The notes under the pieces: generated by a model
Told to the model about the DNA's origin: nothing
The model's database searches: none
Seen by the model: the letters and a program-made list of their open reading frames with translations, nothing else
Translations under genes and position numbers: made by a program
Assembly (NCBI RefSeq): GCF_900111995.1
Contig: NZ_FOKF01000019.1
Coordinates: 38,102-102,101 of the forward strand
DNA length: 64,000 nt
Reading direction: 5' to 3'
Source of the DNA: Collimonas sp. OK607
GTDB taxonomy: Bacteria > Pseudomonadota > Gammaproteobacteria > Burkholderiales > Burkholderiaceae_D
Shown: in pieces, positions 1 through 8,126 of the stretch
Layout of the letters: every line of letters starts with the position of its first letter
Numbering within the stretch: the first letter of the stretch is position 1

Positions 1-1
1 A

Positions 2-679
2 GCCCGTGTCTGGAAGCTGCTGTGGGATTCGGTGACGTTTGATCCCGCATCGAAGCAAAACAAGCTTGGCTTTACGCCGGTTCAGCAGGGCGGCGGTATT
101 GGGCAGACGAACAACACGGTACGGATGGGCTGGTCAGGCAACGGGCTGAAGGTCACTGTAGATTCCTTAGATCTAGGCACTGTCGTTTTCGGGGACAGAG
201 CTATGCGTTTGAACTGGAGCGGTTTTGGCGGTCAGCCGTCGTGGCTGTTTGGCGGCAATTCGCCCGACGCCGTCAACGTCTACAACCCCTCCAACTTCAG
301 CGTCAATTATGCCAACAGCGCCAGCTATGCAACAAATGCCGGCAACGCCGACAAAGTCGGCGGCGTCCCGATGCGATGGGCGGAAAATCCTGGGGTACAG
401 CCTTACTACTTGTACGGCGTCGTTGCCGGCAATCAGGAGATGACGCTGTTTAGCCGCACCCAGGTTGCAGTCGGCTCTTGCACGAGCGCGATGTATGCCA
501 ATCAGCTATCGGGCCAAGGCTTGTGGCACGGCGGCATCGGGGGCTACATCTTGAACAAGAACCACACCTCCCCCGAGATCGCGGGTGCGTGGGAATTACG
601 CGGGCACGCCTACGACTACGGGTCGGGTGGCGACGGCGGTATCGGTACACGAACAGCCTTATGGCAAAGGGTAGCCTAA
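2..679 (+). CDS. Tail fibre protein, C-terminal part (P2 gpH-like)
   Basis: The reading frame is open from the first bases of the window, so this is the 3' end of a longer gene; the GTG at 32 is not the start. The text has the Gly/Asn/Ser-rich repetitive look of tail-fibre shafts and tips (a segment close to KQNKLGFTPVQQGGG, then YANSASYATNAGNADKVGG), usual in P2-like fibres that contact the host surface. It is followed, with the stop and start overlapping as TAATG, by a tail-fibre assembly gene, which is the H-G order of P2. Receptor specificity cannot be read from sequence. Confidence 0.85.
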   Translation, partial: ARVWKLLWDSVTFDPASKQNKLGFTPVQQGGGIGQTNNTVRMGWSGNGLKVTVDSLDLGTVVFGDRAMRLNWSGFGGQPSWLFGGNSPDAVNVYNPSNFSVNYANSASYATNAGNADKVGGVPMRWAENPGVQPYYLYGVVAGNQEMTLFSRTQVAVGSCTSAMYANQLSGQGLWHGGIGGYILNKNHTSPEIAGAWELRGHAYDYGSGGDGGIGTRTALWQRVA

Positions 680-1242
680 TGGCAAAAATTAAAACAAAGC
701 AGGCAATCGAACCGGTAGCTGAGAATCCCATCGGGGAGTCAGGAGAGACCACTCAGGTGTTGCCAATCATTATCGATCCGACTCCGATTCCGCCGGCACC
801 GCCGAAGTCTGCCAACCCATTTGCCTTTTCCGATATCAAGGACGTCGTCCGGGTGGCGGCCGGTTTTCAGTGCGCAGTGAAATTTAATCACCATGATGAC
901 TATCTTGCCTATCTGGCTTGCGCCGAGGACGTGGAAGAGCATGGCCGGGCCATCCATGCGGCATGCGTTGCCCGGGCATCGGATGGTGTGCCGGACTATT
1001 TTCCGACCGATGCCGAACTATTGGAGGCGGTACAGGACCGCGCCAGCCGCGAACTGCGGCGCGCCACTAGCGAAGTGACCAAATACCAGGACCGCGTCGA
1101 TATTGACGACGCCAGCGAAGCCGATATCGCCATGTTACGCGCCTGGAAAACCTACCGCGCCGGCCTCAACCGCCTACCGGACCAGGTGGACTATCCGCAT
1201 CACCTCACGTGGCCAGTCGCACCCGACAGGTCGGCTCTTTAA
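679..1242 (+). CDS. Tail fibre assembly protein (P2 gpG-like)
   Basis: 187 aa. The start is the ATG overlapping the upstream stop (TAATG), which implies translational coupling with the fibre gene. The N-terminus is low-complexity and Pro-rich. The C-terminus carries the pattern typical of phage tail-fibre assembly chaperones: an acidic helix, then WKTYRAGLNRLPDQ and a terminal W-P-x-x-P element (LTWPVAPD). Such proteins act in the cytoplasm as chaperones for fibre trimerisation or attachment and are not part of the virion. Position between fibre and sheath genes supports the call. Confidence 0.8.
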   Translation: MAKIKTKQAIEPVAENPIGESGETTQVLPIIIDPTPIPPAPPKSANPFAFSDIKDVVRVAAGFQCAVKFNHHDDYLAYLACAEDVEEHGRAIHAACVARASDGVPDYFPTDAELLEAVQDRASRELRRATSEVTKYQDRVDIDDASEADIAMLRAWKTYRAGLNRLPDQVDYPHHLTWPVAPDRSAL

Positions 1243-1268
1243 TCCATCACCAATCAACAGGAGGCCAA

Positions 1269-2441
1269 ATGGCAACTGATTACCACCATGGCGTGCGCGT
1301 CATTGAAATTAACGAGGGAACACGCCCAATTCGTACCGTTAGCACCGCCGTCATCGGGCTGGTCGCCACCGCTGAGGATGCCGACCCGCTCACCTTCCCG
1401 CTGGACACACCGGTATTGCTGACCAATGTGATCGCCGCCTTGGGTAAAGCCGGAACGACGGGAACGTTGCGCCGGACGTTGGAAGCCATCGGCGCCCAAA
1501 CCAAGCCATTTACGATTGTGGTGCGCGTAGCCGAAGGTGCCGACGAAGACGAAACCACGTCTAACGTGATTGGCACCACCACCGCCAGCGGCAAATACAC
1601 CGGCATCAAAGCCTTGTTGGCGGCGCAAGGCAAGCTTGGCATCAAGCCGCGGATCCTGGGCGCGCCAGGGTTGGACACCAAGGCAGTGACGAACGCGCTG
1701 GTGAGCGTGGCGCAGCAGTTGCGCGGCTTTGTCTATGCGTCGGCGACCGGTTGCCTGACGAAAGAAGACGCCGTCCTGTATCGCAAGGATTTCGGGCAGC
1801 GCGAGCTGATGCTGATCTGGCCGGATTTCGTCAATTGGAATATCGCCACCAATGCCGAGGCCAGCATCCCAGCTGTCGCCTATGCCTTGGGCCTGCGTGC
1901 CAAGATCGATGAGGAAATCGGTTGGCACAAGACGCTGTCGAACATGCCGGTGAACGGCCCGACCGGCATCTCCAGCGACGTGTTCTGGGATCTGCAAGAT
2001 CCGGCTACCGACGCCGGCTTTCTGAACGGGAAGGAGGTCACGACCTTGATTAACAACGGCGGCTTCCGTTTCTGGGGCTCCCGCACTTGCGAAGTGCCGG
2101 AATTTTTCTTTTTCGAGAACTACACGCGCACCGCCCAGGTGCTGGCCGACACCATCGCCGAGGCGCATTTTACGTATGTCGATAAGCCGTTGCACCCGTC
2201 CCTGGTCAAGGATCTGATTGAAAGCATCAATTCCAAGTTCCGTGAATTGAAGGCGCAAGGCTACATCATCGACGGCAGTGCCTGGTATGACGAAGCATTC
2301 AACAGCAAGGAAACATTGAAGGCCGGCAAGCTGGCAATCGATTACGACTACACACCGGTTCCGCCGCTGGAAAATCTCGTCTTCCAGCAACGCATTACCG
2401 ACCGCTACCTGACCGATTTCGCTACCGCCGTCAACGCTTAA
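1269..2441 (+). CDS. FI: Contractile tail sheath protein (P2 gpFI)
   Basis: 390 aa, the usual length for P2 FI. The start at 1269 is chosen because an AGGAGG ribosome-binding site lies at 1259-1264 and the protein then opens MATDYHHGVRVIEINEG, the standard sheath N-terminus. Further sheath features are the early TAVIGLVATAEDAD segment and the C-terminal region around YDYTPVPPLENLVFQQRITDRYL. The sheath surrounds the tail tube and contracts on infection. It is first of the FI-FII-E-T-U-D tail operon. Confidence 0.95.
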   Translation: MATDYHHGVRVIEINEGTRPIRTVSTAVIGLVATAEDADPLTFPLDTPVLLTNVIAALGKAGTTGTLRRTLEAIGAQTKPFTIVVRVAEGADEDETTSNVIGTTTASGKYTGIKALLAAQGKLGIKPRILGAPGLDTKAVTNALVSVAQQLRGFVYASATGCLTKEDAVLYRKDFGQRELMLIWPDFVNWNIATNAEASIPAVAYALGLRAKIDEEIGWHKTLSNMPVNGPTGISSDVFWDLQDPATDAGFLNGKEVTTLINNGGFRFWGSRTCEVPEFFFFENYTRTAQVLADTIAEAHFTYVDKPLHPSLVKDLIESINSKFRELKAQGYIIDGSAWYDEAFNSKETLKAGKLAIDYDYTPVPPLENLVFQQRITDRYLTDFATAVNA

Positions 2442-2462
2442 CCATTTATAGGAGCCTCCCGC

Positions 2463-2972
2463 ATGGGCATGCCAAAGAAACTCAAGGCCTTTAATCTTTT
2501 CGATAACGGCAATTCGTATCACGGTGAGGTGGACGAAATCACCTTGCCGAAACTCTCCCGCAAGATGGAGGAATACCGCGCCGGCGGCATGACCGGTCCG
2601 GTATCGGTGGATTTCGGCAACGAAGCCATCACACTGGAATGGACTGCCGGCGGCCTCATCCTGGAAGCCTTGCTGCAGTACGGCGCCAGAAGCCACAACG
2701 CGACGCAGTTGCGCTTTTCCGGTGCGTATGAAAACGACGACGATGGCACCGTGTCCACAGTGGAAATTGTCGTACGTGGCCGCCACAAGGAAATCGACAT
2801 GGGCAACGCCAAGGCCACCGAAGACACCAAACAAAAATATACGACCGCTTGCAGCTACTACAAGCTGACTGTCGATAACCGGACGATTTACGAATTCGAT
2901 TTCATTAATGGCGTCGAGAACATTGGCGGCCAGGATCGTAACGCATCGATCCGACGCGCTATCGGTCTGTAA
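2463..2972 (+). CDS. FII: Major tail tube protein (P2 gpFII)
   Basis: 169 aa, matching the P2 FII family (about 170 aa). It opens MGMPKKLKAFNLFDNG and ends with the family-typical YEFDFINGVENIGGQDRNASIRRAIGL-type segment. The protein polymerises into the inner tube through which DNA passes. It lies 21 bp after the sheath gene with a purine-rich GGAGCC ribosome-binding site just upstream, in one operon. Confidence 0.95.
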   Translation: MGMPKKLKAFNLFDNGNSYHGEVDEITLPKLSRKMEEYRAGGMTGPVSVDFGNEAITLEWTAGGLILEALLQYGARSHNATQLRFSGAYENDDDGTVSTVEIVVRGRHKEIDMGNAKATEDTKQKYTTACSYYKLTVDNRTIYEFDFINGVENIGGQDRNASIRRAIGL

Positions 2973-3037
2973 GCAAGATCACGAACAACCCTAACCCCTT
3001 TCTTTTTTTACTTGTACAACCCTGACTTCACACTCTT

Positions 3038-3388
3038 ATGAAAAACGCCACCATGAACAAGCAAGAAAACACCTCCCCGGACGCCACCGATTCCGGCATG
3101 TATAAAACCGTTCCCCTGGACGAACCCCTGACCCGTGGCGACACCCTGATCACCGAGGTGCAGATCAGAAAGCCCGTGGCGGGAGAACTGCGCGGCGTGT
3201 CCTTGATGGATCTGGGCAATCTGGACGTGGTTGCCTTGCAGCGCGTCCTGCCGCGTATCACCCTGCCGACCTTGACGCCCCATGATGTGGCGAAGTTGGA
3301 TCTCGCGGATCTGATGTCCCTGGGCGCCGAGGTGGCCGTTTTTTTGCTGAAGAAAGCGGATCGCCCAGTGGTCTACCCGAATTCGTAG
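3038..3388 (+). CDS. E: Tail assembly protein gpE (zero-frame product)
   Basis: 116 aa. It belongs to the phage tail assembly E/gp41 family: the conserved central part reads LITEVQIRKPVAGELRGVSLMDLGNLD and the product is Leu/Asp-rich after that. In P2 this protein and its frameshifted extension E+E' are tail assembly chaperones that coat the tape measure. No convincing ribosome-binding site precedes the ATG at 3038; the in-frame ATG at 3053 is an alternative start. A slippery heptamer lies at 3340-3346 inside this gene. Confidence 0.9.
   Translation: MKNATMNKQENTSPDATDSGMYKTVPLDEPLTRGDTLITEVQIRKPVAGELRGVSLMDLGNLDVVALQRVLPRITLPTLTPHDVAKLDLADLMSLGAEVAVFLLKKADRPVVYPNS
3340..3346 (+). promoter_or_regulatory. 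Programmed -1 frameshift site (T TTT TTG)
   Basis: A run of seven T (3339-3345) followed by G gives the heptamer T-TTT-TTG in the zero frame of gene E, the same slippery sequence described for P2 gene E. After a -1 slip the frame is open from 3346 (GCT GAA GAA AGC) without a stop to 3513, joining E to E' as a predicted 158-residue E+E' protein. Confidence 0.85.
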
Positions 3389-3396
3389 AAGATCCC

Positions 3397-3513
3397 ATGG
3401 CCGATATTGCGACGGTGTTTCACTGGCCGCCGCAGGCCATGGACGATTTACCCATAGCGGAATTGATGGCCTGGCGCGAACGCGCCAGGGTGCGCAGTGG
3501 CGCGGAAGAATAG
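3397..3513 (+). CDS. E': gpE' (GpE family tail protein), made as E+E' by -1 frameshift
   Basis: The frame 3397-3513 encodes 38 residues beginning MADIATVFHWPPQAMDD and ending with an ELMAWRERAR-type helix, the signature of the GpE tail family. It is in the -1 frame of gene E and open back to the slippery site, so the biological product is most likely the fusion E+E' and not a free 38-residue peptide. No clear ribosome-binding site supports independent initiation at 3397. It lies directly before the tape measure gene, whose product it is expected to chaperone. Confidence 0.82.
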   Translation: MADIATVFHWPPQAMDDLPIAELMAWRERARVRSGAEE

Positions 3514-3527
3514 GATGACAATAAAAA

Positions 3528-6248
3528 ATGAGCGACAAGCAATTGCGGTTACAGGTGGTCTTTGCGGCGCTGGACAAGCTGACCGGCCCGCTCAAGAAGA
3601 TCACAGGCGAATCGTCCACCCTGGGTAAAGCCATCAAATCCAATAGCGACCGGCTGAAGGAATTGAACGCCCAACAGAAGGATGTGGGGCGCTTCCGCGA
3701 GTTGGGTGCCGGCCTGCAAGCCAGCGCCAGTAAATTGCGCGAGACGCAGCAGCAGATTGCCGCCCTGGCGCAAAGGATGCAGCAGACGACCCAGCCTACG
3801 CGGGCCATGGCCCGCGAATTCAATGCTGCCGTCAAATCCGCCGGTGCGCTGAAACAGGCCAGCCAGCAGCAAGGCGAACAAATGCAGATTCTGCGCACAC
3901 GCTTGTCCGGCGCCGGTATCGATACGCGAAAGCTGGGTTCGGCACAAACCTGGTTGAAAGACAGCATCGCCTTTACCAATGCCGAATTGACAGCCCAGCA
4001 GAAGAAACTGGCGGCGGTCGGTGCGCAGCAGTTGAGGGTCAGCGCTGCCCGCCAACATGCCGACAAGCTGCGCACCACCGCCGGCAACGTGGCCGCCGCC
4101 GGCATCGGTTCGACCGTCGCCGGCGCAGCTGTCGGCGCGCCTATCGTCAAAGGATTGCAGGAGGCGAAGCATTACCAAACCGAGCAAGCGCGTGTTACCG
4201 CCCTGGGTCTTGGTCCCAAGATCAGCGCCGACGCCGAGAGCTACGCCCGCAGCATGAAAACCTACGGCACCAGCCACGCCGAGAACCTGGAACTGGTGCG
4301 CGACAGCATGTCCGTTTTCGGGGATCTTCCGCATGCGCAGATGGTGGCGCCCATGCTGGCTAAGATGAAATTCGCCAACAAGGCGTTCTATGGGGAAGAA
4401 GCCGGCGGCGAGAATGAGCGCAAGTTCATGGACATGCTGAAAGTCATCGAGGTGCGCGGCGGCACCACCAGTTCGGCCAAATTCCACGAACAGGCCAACA
4501 TGGTGCAGAAGGTCATTTCCGCCACGGGCGGCCGCGTCGGTCCCACCGAGTGGCTGAACCTGATCAAGACCGGCGGCATCGCGGCCAAGGGCATGGACGA
4601 AAAATCCTTCTACTACGAGCTGGAACCGCTGGTGCAGGAGCTGGGCGGCTTTGGCGTCGGTAACGGTTTGATGTCGAGCTATAACAATCTCTACCAGGGA
4701 CGCACCAGCAAGCGGGCCGCGATGAATCTGGACAAGCTGGGCCTGATTGGCGATCACACCAAAGTGAAACACGACAAAGTCGGGCAGACTGCCCAGCTGG
4801 ATCCTGGTGCGCTGCTGGGCGCTGATCTGTTCAAGAAAAGCCAGTTTGAGTGGATGGAACAGATCCTGTTGCCGCAGTTGGCGAAGAATGGCATTGCCAG
4901 CAAGGACAAGATCCTCGACACCATCGGGAGCCTGTACACCAACCGCAAGGCCGGCGACCTGATGGCGAACATGTACTTGCAACGCCAGCAGATCCATAAG
5001 AACCGGAAATTGAACGAAGGCGCTTACGATGTGGACCAGCTTGAACCGCTGGGCCGGGAACAGGCCGGCGGCAAAGAAATGGAAACATTGGCCAAACTGG
5101 CGGATCTCAAGTTAACCATGGGCGAGAGGATCCTGCCGCTGTATTCCCGTGCCATCGAGTCCGCGACCACTGCCCTGGAGTGGTTGAACGGCTTCATGGA
5201 GCGCAATCCGGTCACGGCAAAAGCCATGATTATCGGATTCGGCAGCCTGGCGGCCATCCTGGTGGTGCTGGGTCCGCTGATGTTGGGCCTAGCAGCCTTG
5301 ATCGGTCCCTATGCCATGTTGCATGTGTTGTTTGCCAAGATGGGCGTCAGCGGCGGCGTGCTGACACCGATTCTGCGGGGCGTTGGCACCGCCTTTTTGT
5401 GGCTGGGGCGCATCCTACTGTTTGTCGGTCGGGCCTTCCTGATGAATCCAATCGGGCTGGTGGTGGCCGCCATTGCGCTGGCCGCATACCTGATCTACCA
5501 ATATTGGGAACCGATCAAAGGGTTTTTTACCGACCTTTGGGACGGTGTTGGCAACGTGTTTACTCGTGCCTGGGCAGCTATCAAGGGATTCGCCGGCGGG
5601 CTATGGGCGGACGTGCAGCAGGCATTCGCCGGGGGTATCAGCGGTGTCACGGCGCTGTTGCTGAACTGGTCCCCGCTCGGCTTGTTCTACCAAGTGTTCG
5701 CCGGCGTGATGAATTGGCTCGGCATCAAGCTACCTGCCAAATTTAGCGATTTCGGCCTGAACATCATGCAAGGGCTGGCGAACGGCATCACTGGTGCCCT
5801 CGGGACAGTCAAGATGGCTATCGGCGGCGCCAGTGATAGTGTCGTTGGCTGGTTTAAGGAAAAGCTGGGCATCCATAGCCCAAGCCGAGTATTTGCCGAG
5901 CTGGGCGATTTCACGATGCAAGGGCTGGCGATTGGTTTGCAGCGCAGCCAGGACAGCCCTATCCAGCAGGTCGGTGGCCTTGCCAAGCGGCTAACAGGGC
6001 TTGGCGTCGGCATCGCCATCGGCGCGGCCACCATGCCGGCGCTGGCCTTCGACACGCGGTCACCGATAGCACCACGTGCCGCCGGCGGTGGCATCGTTGT
6101 CCAAGGCGACACGATCACGATCTCCGTCACTGCGGCGCCCGGCATGGATGAGCAAGCCATTGCCCGCGCTGTGATGCTGGCGATCGAGCAGCGCGACAGG
6201 CAGAAGGCGGCACGGATGCGTTCCAGCCTGTCCGACAATCACTACTAA
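3528..6248 (+). CDS. T: Tail tape measure protein (P2 gpT)
   Basis: 906 aa. The N-terminal third is coiled-coil and Gln/Ala/Lys-rich (LRETQQQIAALAQRMQQTTQ...), typical of tape measures. A hydrophobic central block of several predicted membrane-like segments follows (about residues 565-690, e.g. GSLAAILVVLGPLMLGLAALIGPYAML). The C-terminal part has the GIHSPSRVFAELGDFTMQGLAIGL element common in P2-like tape measures. Its length sets tail length and it may help DNA cross the inner membrane. It sits in the conserved slot between E' and U. Confidence 0.95.
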   Translation: MSDKQLRLQVVFAALDKLTGPLKKITGESSTLGKAIKSNSDRLKELNAQQKDVGRFRELGAGLQASASKLRETQQQIAALAQRMQQTTQPTRAMAREFNAAVKSAGALKQASQQQGEQMQILRTRLSGAGIDTRKLGSAQTWLKDSIAFTNAELTAQQKKLAAVGAQQLRVSAARQHADKLRTTAGNVAAAGIGSTVAGAAVGAPIVKGLQEAKHYQTEQARVTALGLGPKISADAESYARSMKTYGTSHAENLELVRDSMSVFGDLPHAQMVAPMLAKMKFANKAFYGEEAGGENERKFMDMLKVIEVRGGTTSSAKFHEQANMVQKVISATGGRVGPTEWLNLIKTGGIAAKGMDEKSFYYELEPLVQELGGFGVGNGLMSSYNNLYQGRTSKRAAMNLDKLGLIGDHTKVKHDKVGQTAQLDPGALLGADLFKKSQFEWMEQILLPQLAKNGIASKDKILDTIGSLYTNRKAGDLMANMYLQRQQIHKNRKLNEGAYDVDQLEPLGREQAGGKEMETLAKLADLKLTMGERILPLYSRAIESATTALEWLNGFMERNPVTAKAMIIGFGSLAAILVVLGPLMLGLAALIGPYAMLHVLFAKMGVSGGVLTPILRGVGTAFLWLGRILLFVGRAFLMNPIGLVVAAIALAAYLIYQYWEPIKGFFTDLWDGVGNVFTRAWAAIKGFAGGLWADVQQAFAGGISGVTALLLNWSPLGLFYQVFAGVMNWLGIKLPAKFSDFGLNIMQGLANGITGALGTVKMAIGGASDSVVGWFKEKLGIHSPSRVFAELGDFTMQGLAIGLQRSQDSPIQQVGGLAKRLTGLGVGIAIGAATMPALAFDTRSPIAPRAAGGGIVVQGDTITISVTAAPGMDEQAIARAVMLAIEQRDRQKAARMRSSLSDNHY

Positions 6249-6260
6249 GGATTTTTTATC

Positions 6261-6788
6261 ATGATGATGGCCCTGGGCATGTTTGTCTTCAGCCTGCCAA
6301 CCCTGGCTTACCAGGAGTTACAACGCAAAACCGAGTGGAAGCATCCGAGTACGTCACGGGTCGGCGCCCGCAATGCCCGTCAGTTCACCGGCAAGGGCGA
6401 CGACACGATTACGCTGTCAGGCTGGATCGCGCCGGAATTGACAGGCAGCGTGTATTCGCTGGATGCATTGCGTCTGATGGCCGATACCGGCAAGTCGTGG
6501 ATACTCATCGCTGGTACAGGGCGCATCCTGGGGTCTTACATCATTACAGGCATGACCGAGGGCCGTACGGTGCTTGGGCAGGATGGCGATGCCGGCAAGC
6601 TCGATTTCTCCATCACGCTGGAACGTACCGACGAATCCGTGCTGGGCTTATTGAATACCCTGGGTGACCTGGGCAACATCAAGAACATGCTGAGCCTGGA
6701 GGGAATCAGCAATAGTGTCAACAATGCCATCAATACCAGCGTATCGACGTTTAACAATGTCGCCAACAGCGTGGGAAGCCTGTTCTGA
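6261..6788 (+). CDS. U: Tail protein gpU
   Basis: 175 aa. It opens with several Met codons (MMMALGMFVFSLPTLAYQELQRKTEWKHP), a hallmark of the P2 GpU family, and has the conserved GxGDDTITLSGWIAPEL segment. GpU is required for tail completion. The distal Asn/Ser-rich tail is typical. The stop overlaps the start of D (TGATG), indicating translational coupling. Confidence 0.93.
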   Translation: MMMALGMFVFSLPTLAYQELQRKTEWKHPSTSRVGARNARQFTGKGDDTITLSGWIAPELTGSVYSLDALRLMADTGKSWILIAGTGRILGSYIITGMTEGRTVLGQDGDAGKLDFSITLERTDESVLGLLNTLGDLGNIKNMLSLEGISNSVNNAINTSVSTFNNVANSVGSLF

Positions 6789-8062
6789 TGTATTACCCTA
6801 TTCCTGCTTTCAAGATTACGCTGGACGGCCACGACATTACCGGAAAATTTGCGCCACGCCTGATTAGTCTCAATCTAACCGAGTGCCGCAGCGACAACGC
6901 CGACGAGCTGAGCATTACCCTGTCGGATACGGATGGCCAACTCGCGCTGCCTGCCAAAGGCGCCAGGATCAACGTGCAGATCGGGTGGCAAGAATCAGGT
7001 TTGATAGATAAGGGCGTGTTTACGGTCGATGAAATCGAGCATAGCGGTGCGCCGGACGTACTGACCTTGCGGGCCAGGACCGCCAGCCTGATCGATACTT
7101 TCCGGCAGCCGGTGGAACGTAGTTTCCACGACACCACGCTCGGGGCGGTGATTGAGGTGATCGCGTTTCAGCACGAGCTGAAAGTTGGCATTGCCGAGGC
7201 GCTACAGGGTGTAAAGATTGCGCATTTGGACCAGACCCGCGAGAGCAGTGCAGCGTTCCTGCGCCGTCTTGGAAAGAAATACGACGCTACCGCGACTGTG
7301 AAAAATGACACGCTGCTTTTTATGCCAGCAGGTCGCAGCAAGACCGCGTCGGGTCGCAACCTGCCCGTGATCCGCATAGCACGCAATCTGGGTGACCGGC
7401 ACCGCTACCATAGCGCCGAGCGCGACAGCTACAGCGGCGTGCGCGTGTTCTGGCATGACGATCGGCACGGCATACGTCGCAGCGTCGTGGCCGGCATGCC
7501 TGGCAACAGCAAGCGGCTGCGCACGACCTACGCCGGCGAGGCCGACGCCCGCGCTGCCGCTGTCGCAGAGTGGCAACGAATACAACGCGGCGCCGCTACG
7601 CTGGAATTGTCGCTGGCGCTCGGTAATCCTGCATTGATGCCGCAATCACCCGTGATGGTCGACGGATTCAAATCCGAAATCGATCACCAGGATTGGTTGA
7701 CCGCCAAGGTTACGCACAGCATTAGCGACGCCGGCTTTACCAGCGGCATCGAGCTGGAGACGCGGACCGAGGAGGCAGAGGTTGAGCGCAAGGATGAGGT
7801 CGACCCAGATCCGGGCATAACGGGCGTGTTCGCCAAGTGGCGCAACGTTGTCACGAAGAAGACCGGCCAGGAGTTCGCGCCATCGACGGGCAAGGTCAAA
7901 CATGCCACGCCGGCGGCCGGCGCGACGGCCACTACAAAAACACTCCAGCACGTCTACGCCAACAAACAAACCGCCGCACGCGCTGCAAAACTGGAATGGG
8001 AAAAGATACGGGAGCGTCGAGAAATCATCAAAGAGAATAGCGGCTTAGGGCTGTCGAACTAA
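6788..8062 (+). CDS. D: Late control / baseplate hub protein gpD
   Basis: 424 aa, slightly longer than P2 D (about 387 aa). It has the VgrG/gp27-like phage late-control fold signature: FKITLDGHDIT near the N-terminus, repeated hydrophobic strand segments, and the DTLLFMPAGRSKTASG region in the middle. GpD is the tail-tip hub. The last roughly 80 residues are Lys/Ala-rich with KQTAARAAKLEWEKI, the usual end of the family. It ends the tail operon and is followed by a strong inverted repeat. Confidence 0.93.
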   Translation: MYYPIPAFKITLDGHDITGKFAPRLISLNLTECRSDNADELSITLSDTDGQLALPAKGARINVQIGWQESGLIDKGVFTVDEIEHSGAPDVLTLRARTASLIDTFRQPVERSFHDTTLGAVIEVIAFQHELKVGIAEALQGVKIAHLDQTRESSAAFLRRLGKKYDATATVKNDTLLFMPAGRSKTASGRNLPVIRIARNLGDRHRYHSAERDSYSGVRVFWHDDRHGIRRSVVAGMPGNSKRLRTTYAGEADARAAAVAEWQRIQRGAATLELSLALGNPALMPQSPVMVDGFKSEIDHQDWLTAKVTHSISDAGFTSGIELETRTEEAEVERKDEVDPDPGITGVFAKWRNVVTKKTGQEFAPSTGKVKHATPAAGATATTKTLQHVYANKQTAARAAKLEWEKIRERREIIKENSGLGLSN

Positions 8063-8083
8063 CCAGCTGAAAAATTAATATTT

Positions 8084-8113
8084 GAATCCTGCGCGGGTTC
8101 TAACGCAGGATTC
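8084..8113. terminator. Hairpin terminator between gpD and the convergent KAP gene
   Basis: A perfect 10-bp inverted repeat (8084-8093 with 8104-8113, loop of 10) lies between two converging genes. On the minus strand it is followed by an A/T-rich tract; on the plus strand there is no clear T run. It probably ends the tail operon and may also act on the leftward transcript. Confidence 0.6.
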
Positions 8114-8126
8114 GTGGAGTATATGG

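Noticed and set aside
1254..2834. Long open frame opposite the sheath and tube genes
   Set aside because: Antisense shadow of FI and FII; low-complexity His/Arg/Val-rich text, no family features, while the plus-strand genes are clearly recognised.
3012..3019. TTGTACAA palindrome before gene E
   Set aside because: Only 8 bp and not the spaced dyad expected for an Ogr-dependent late promoter.
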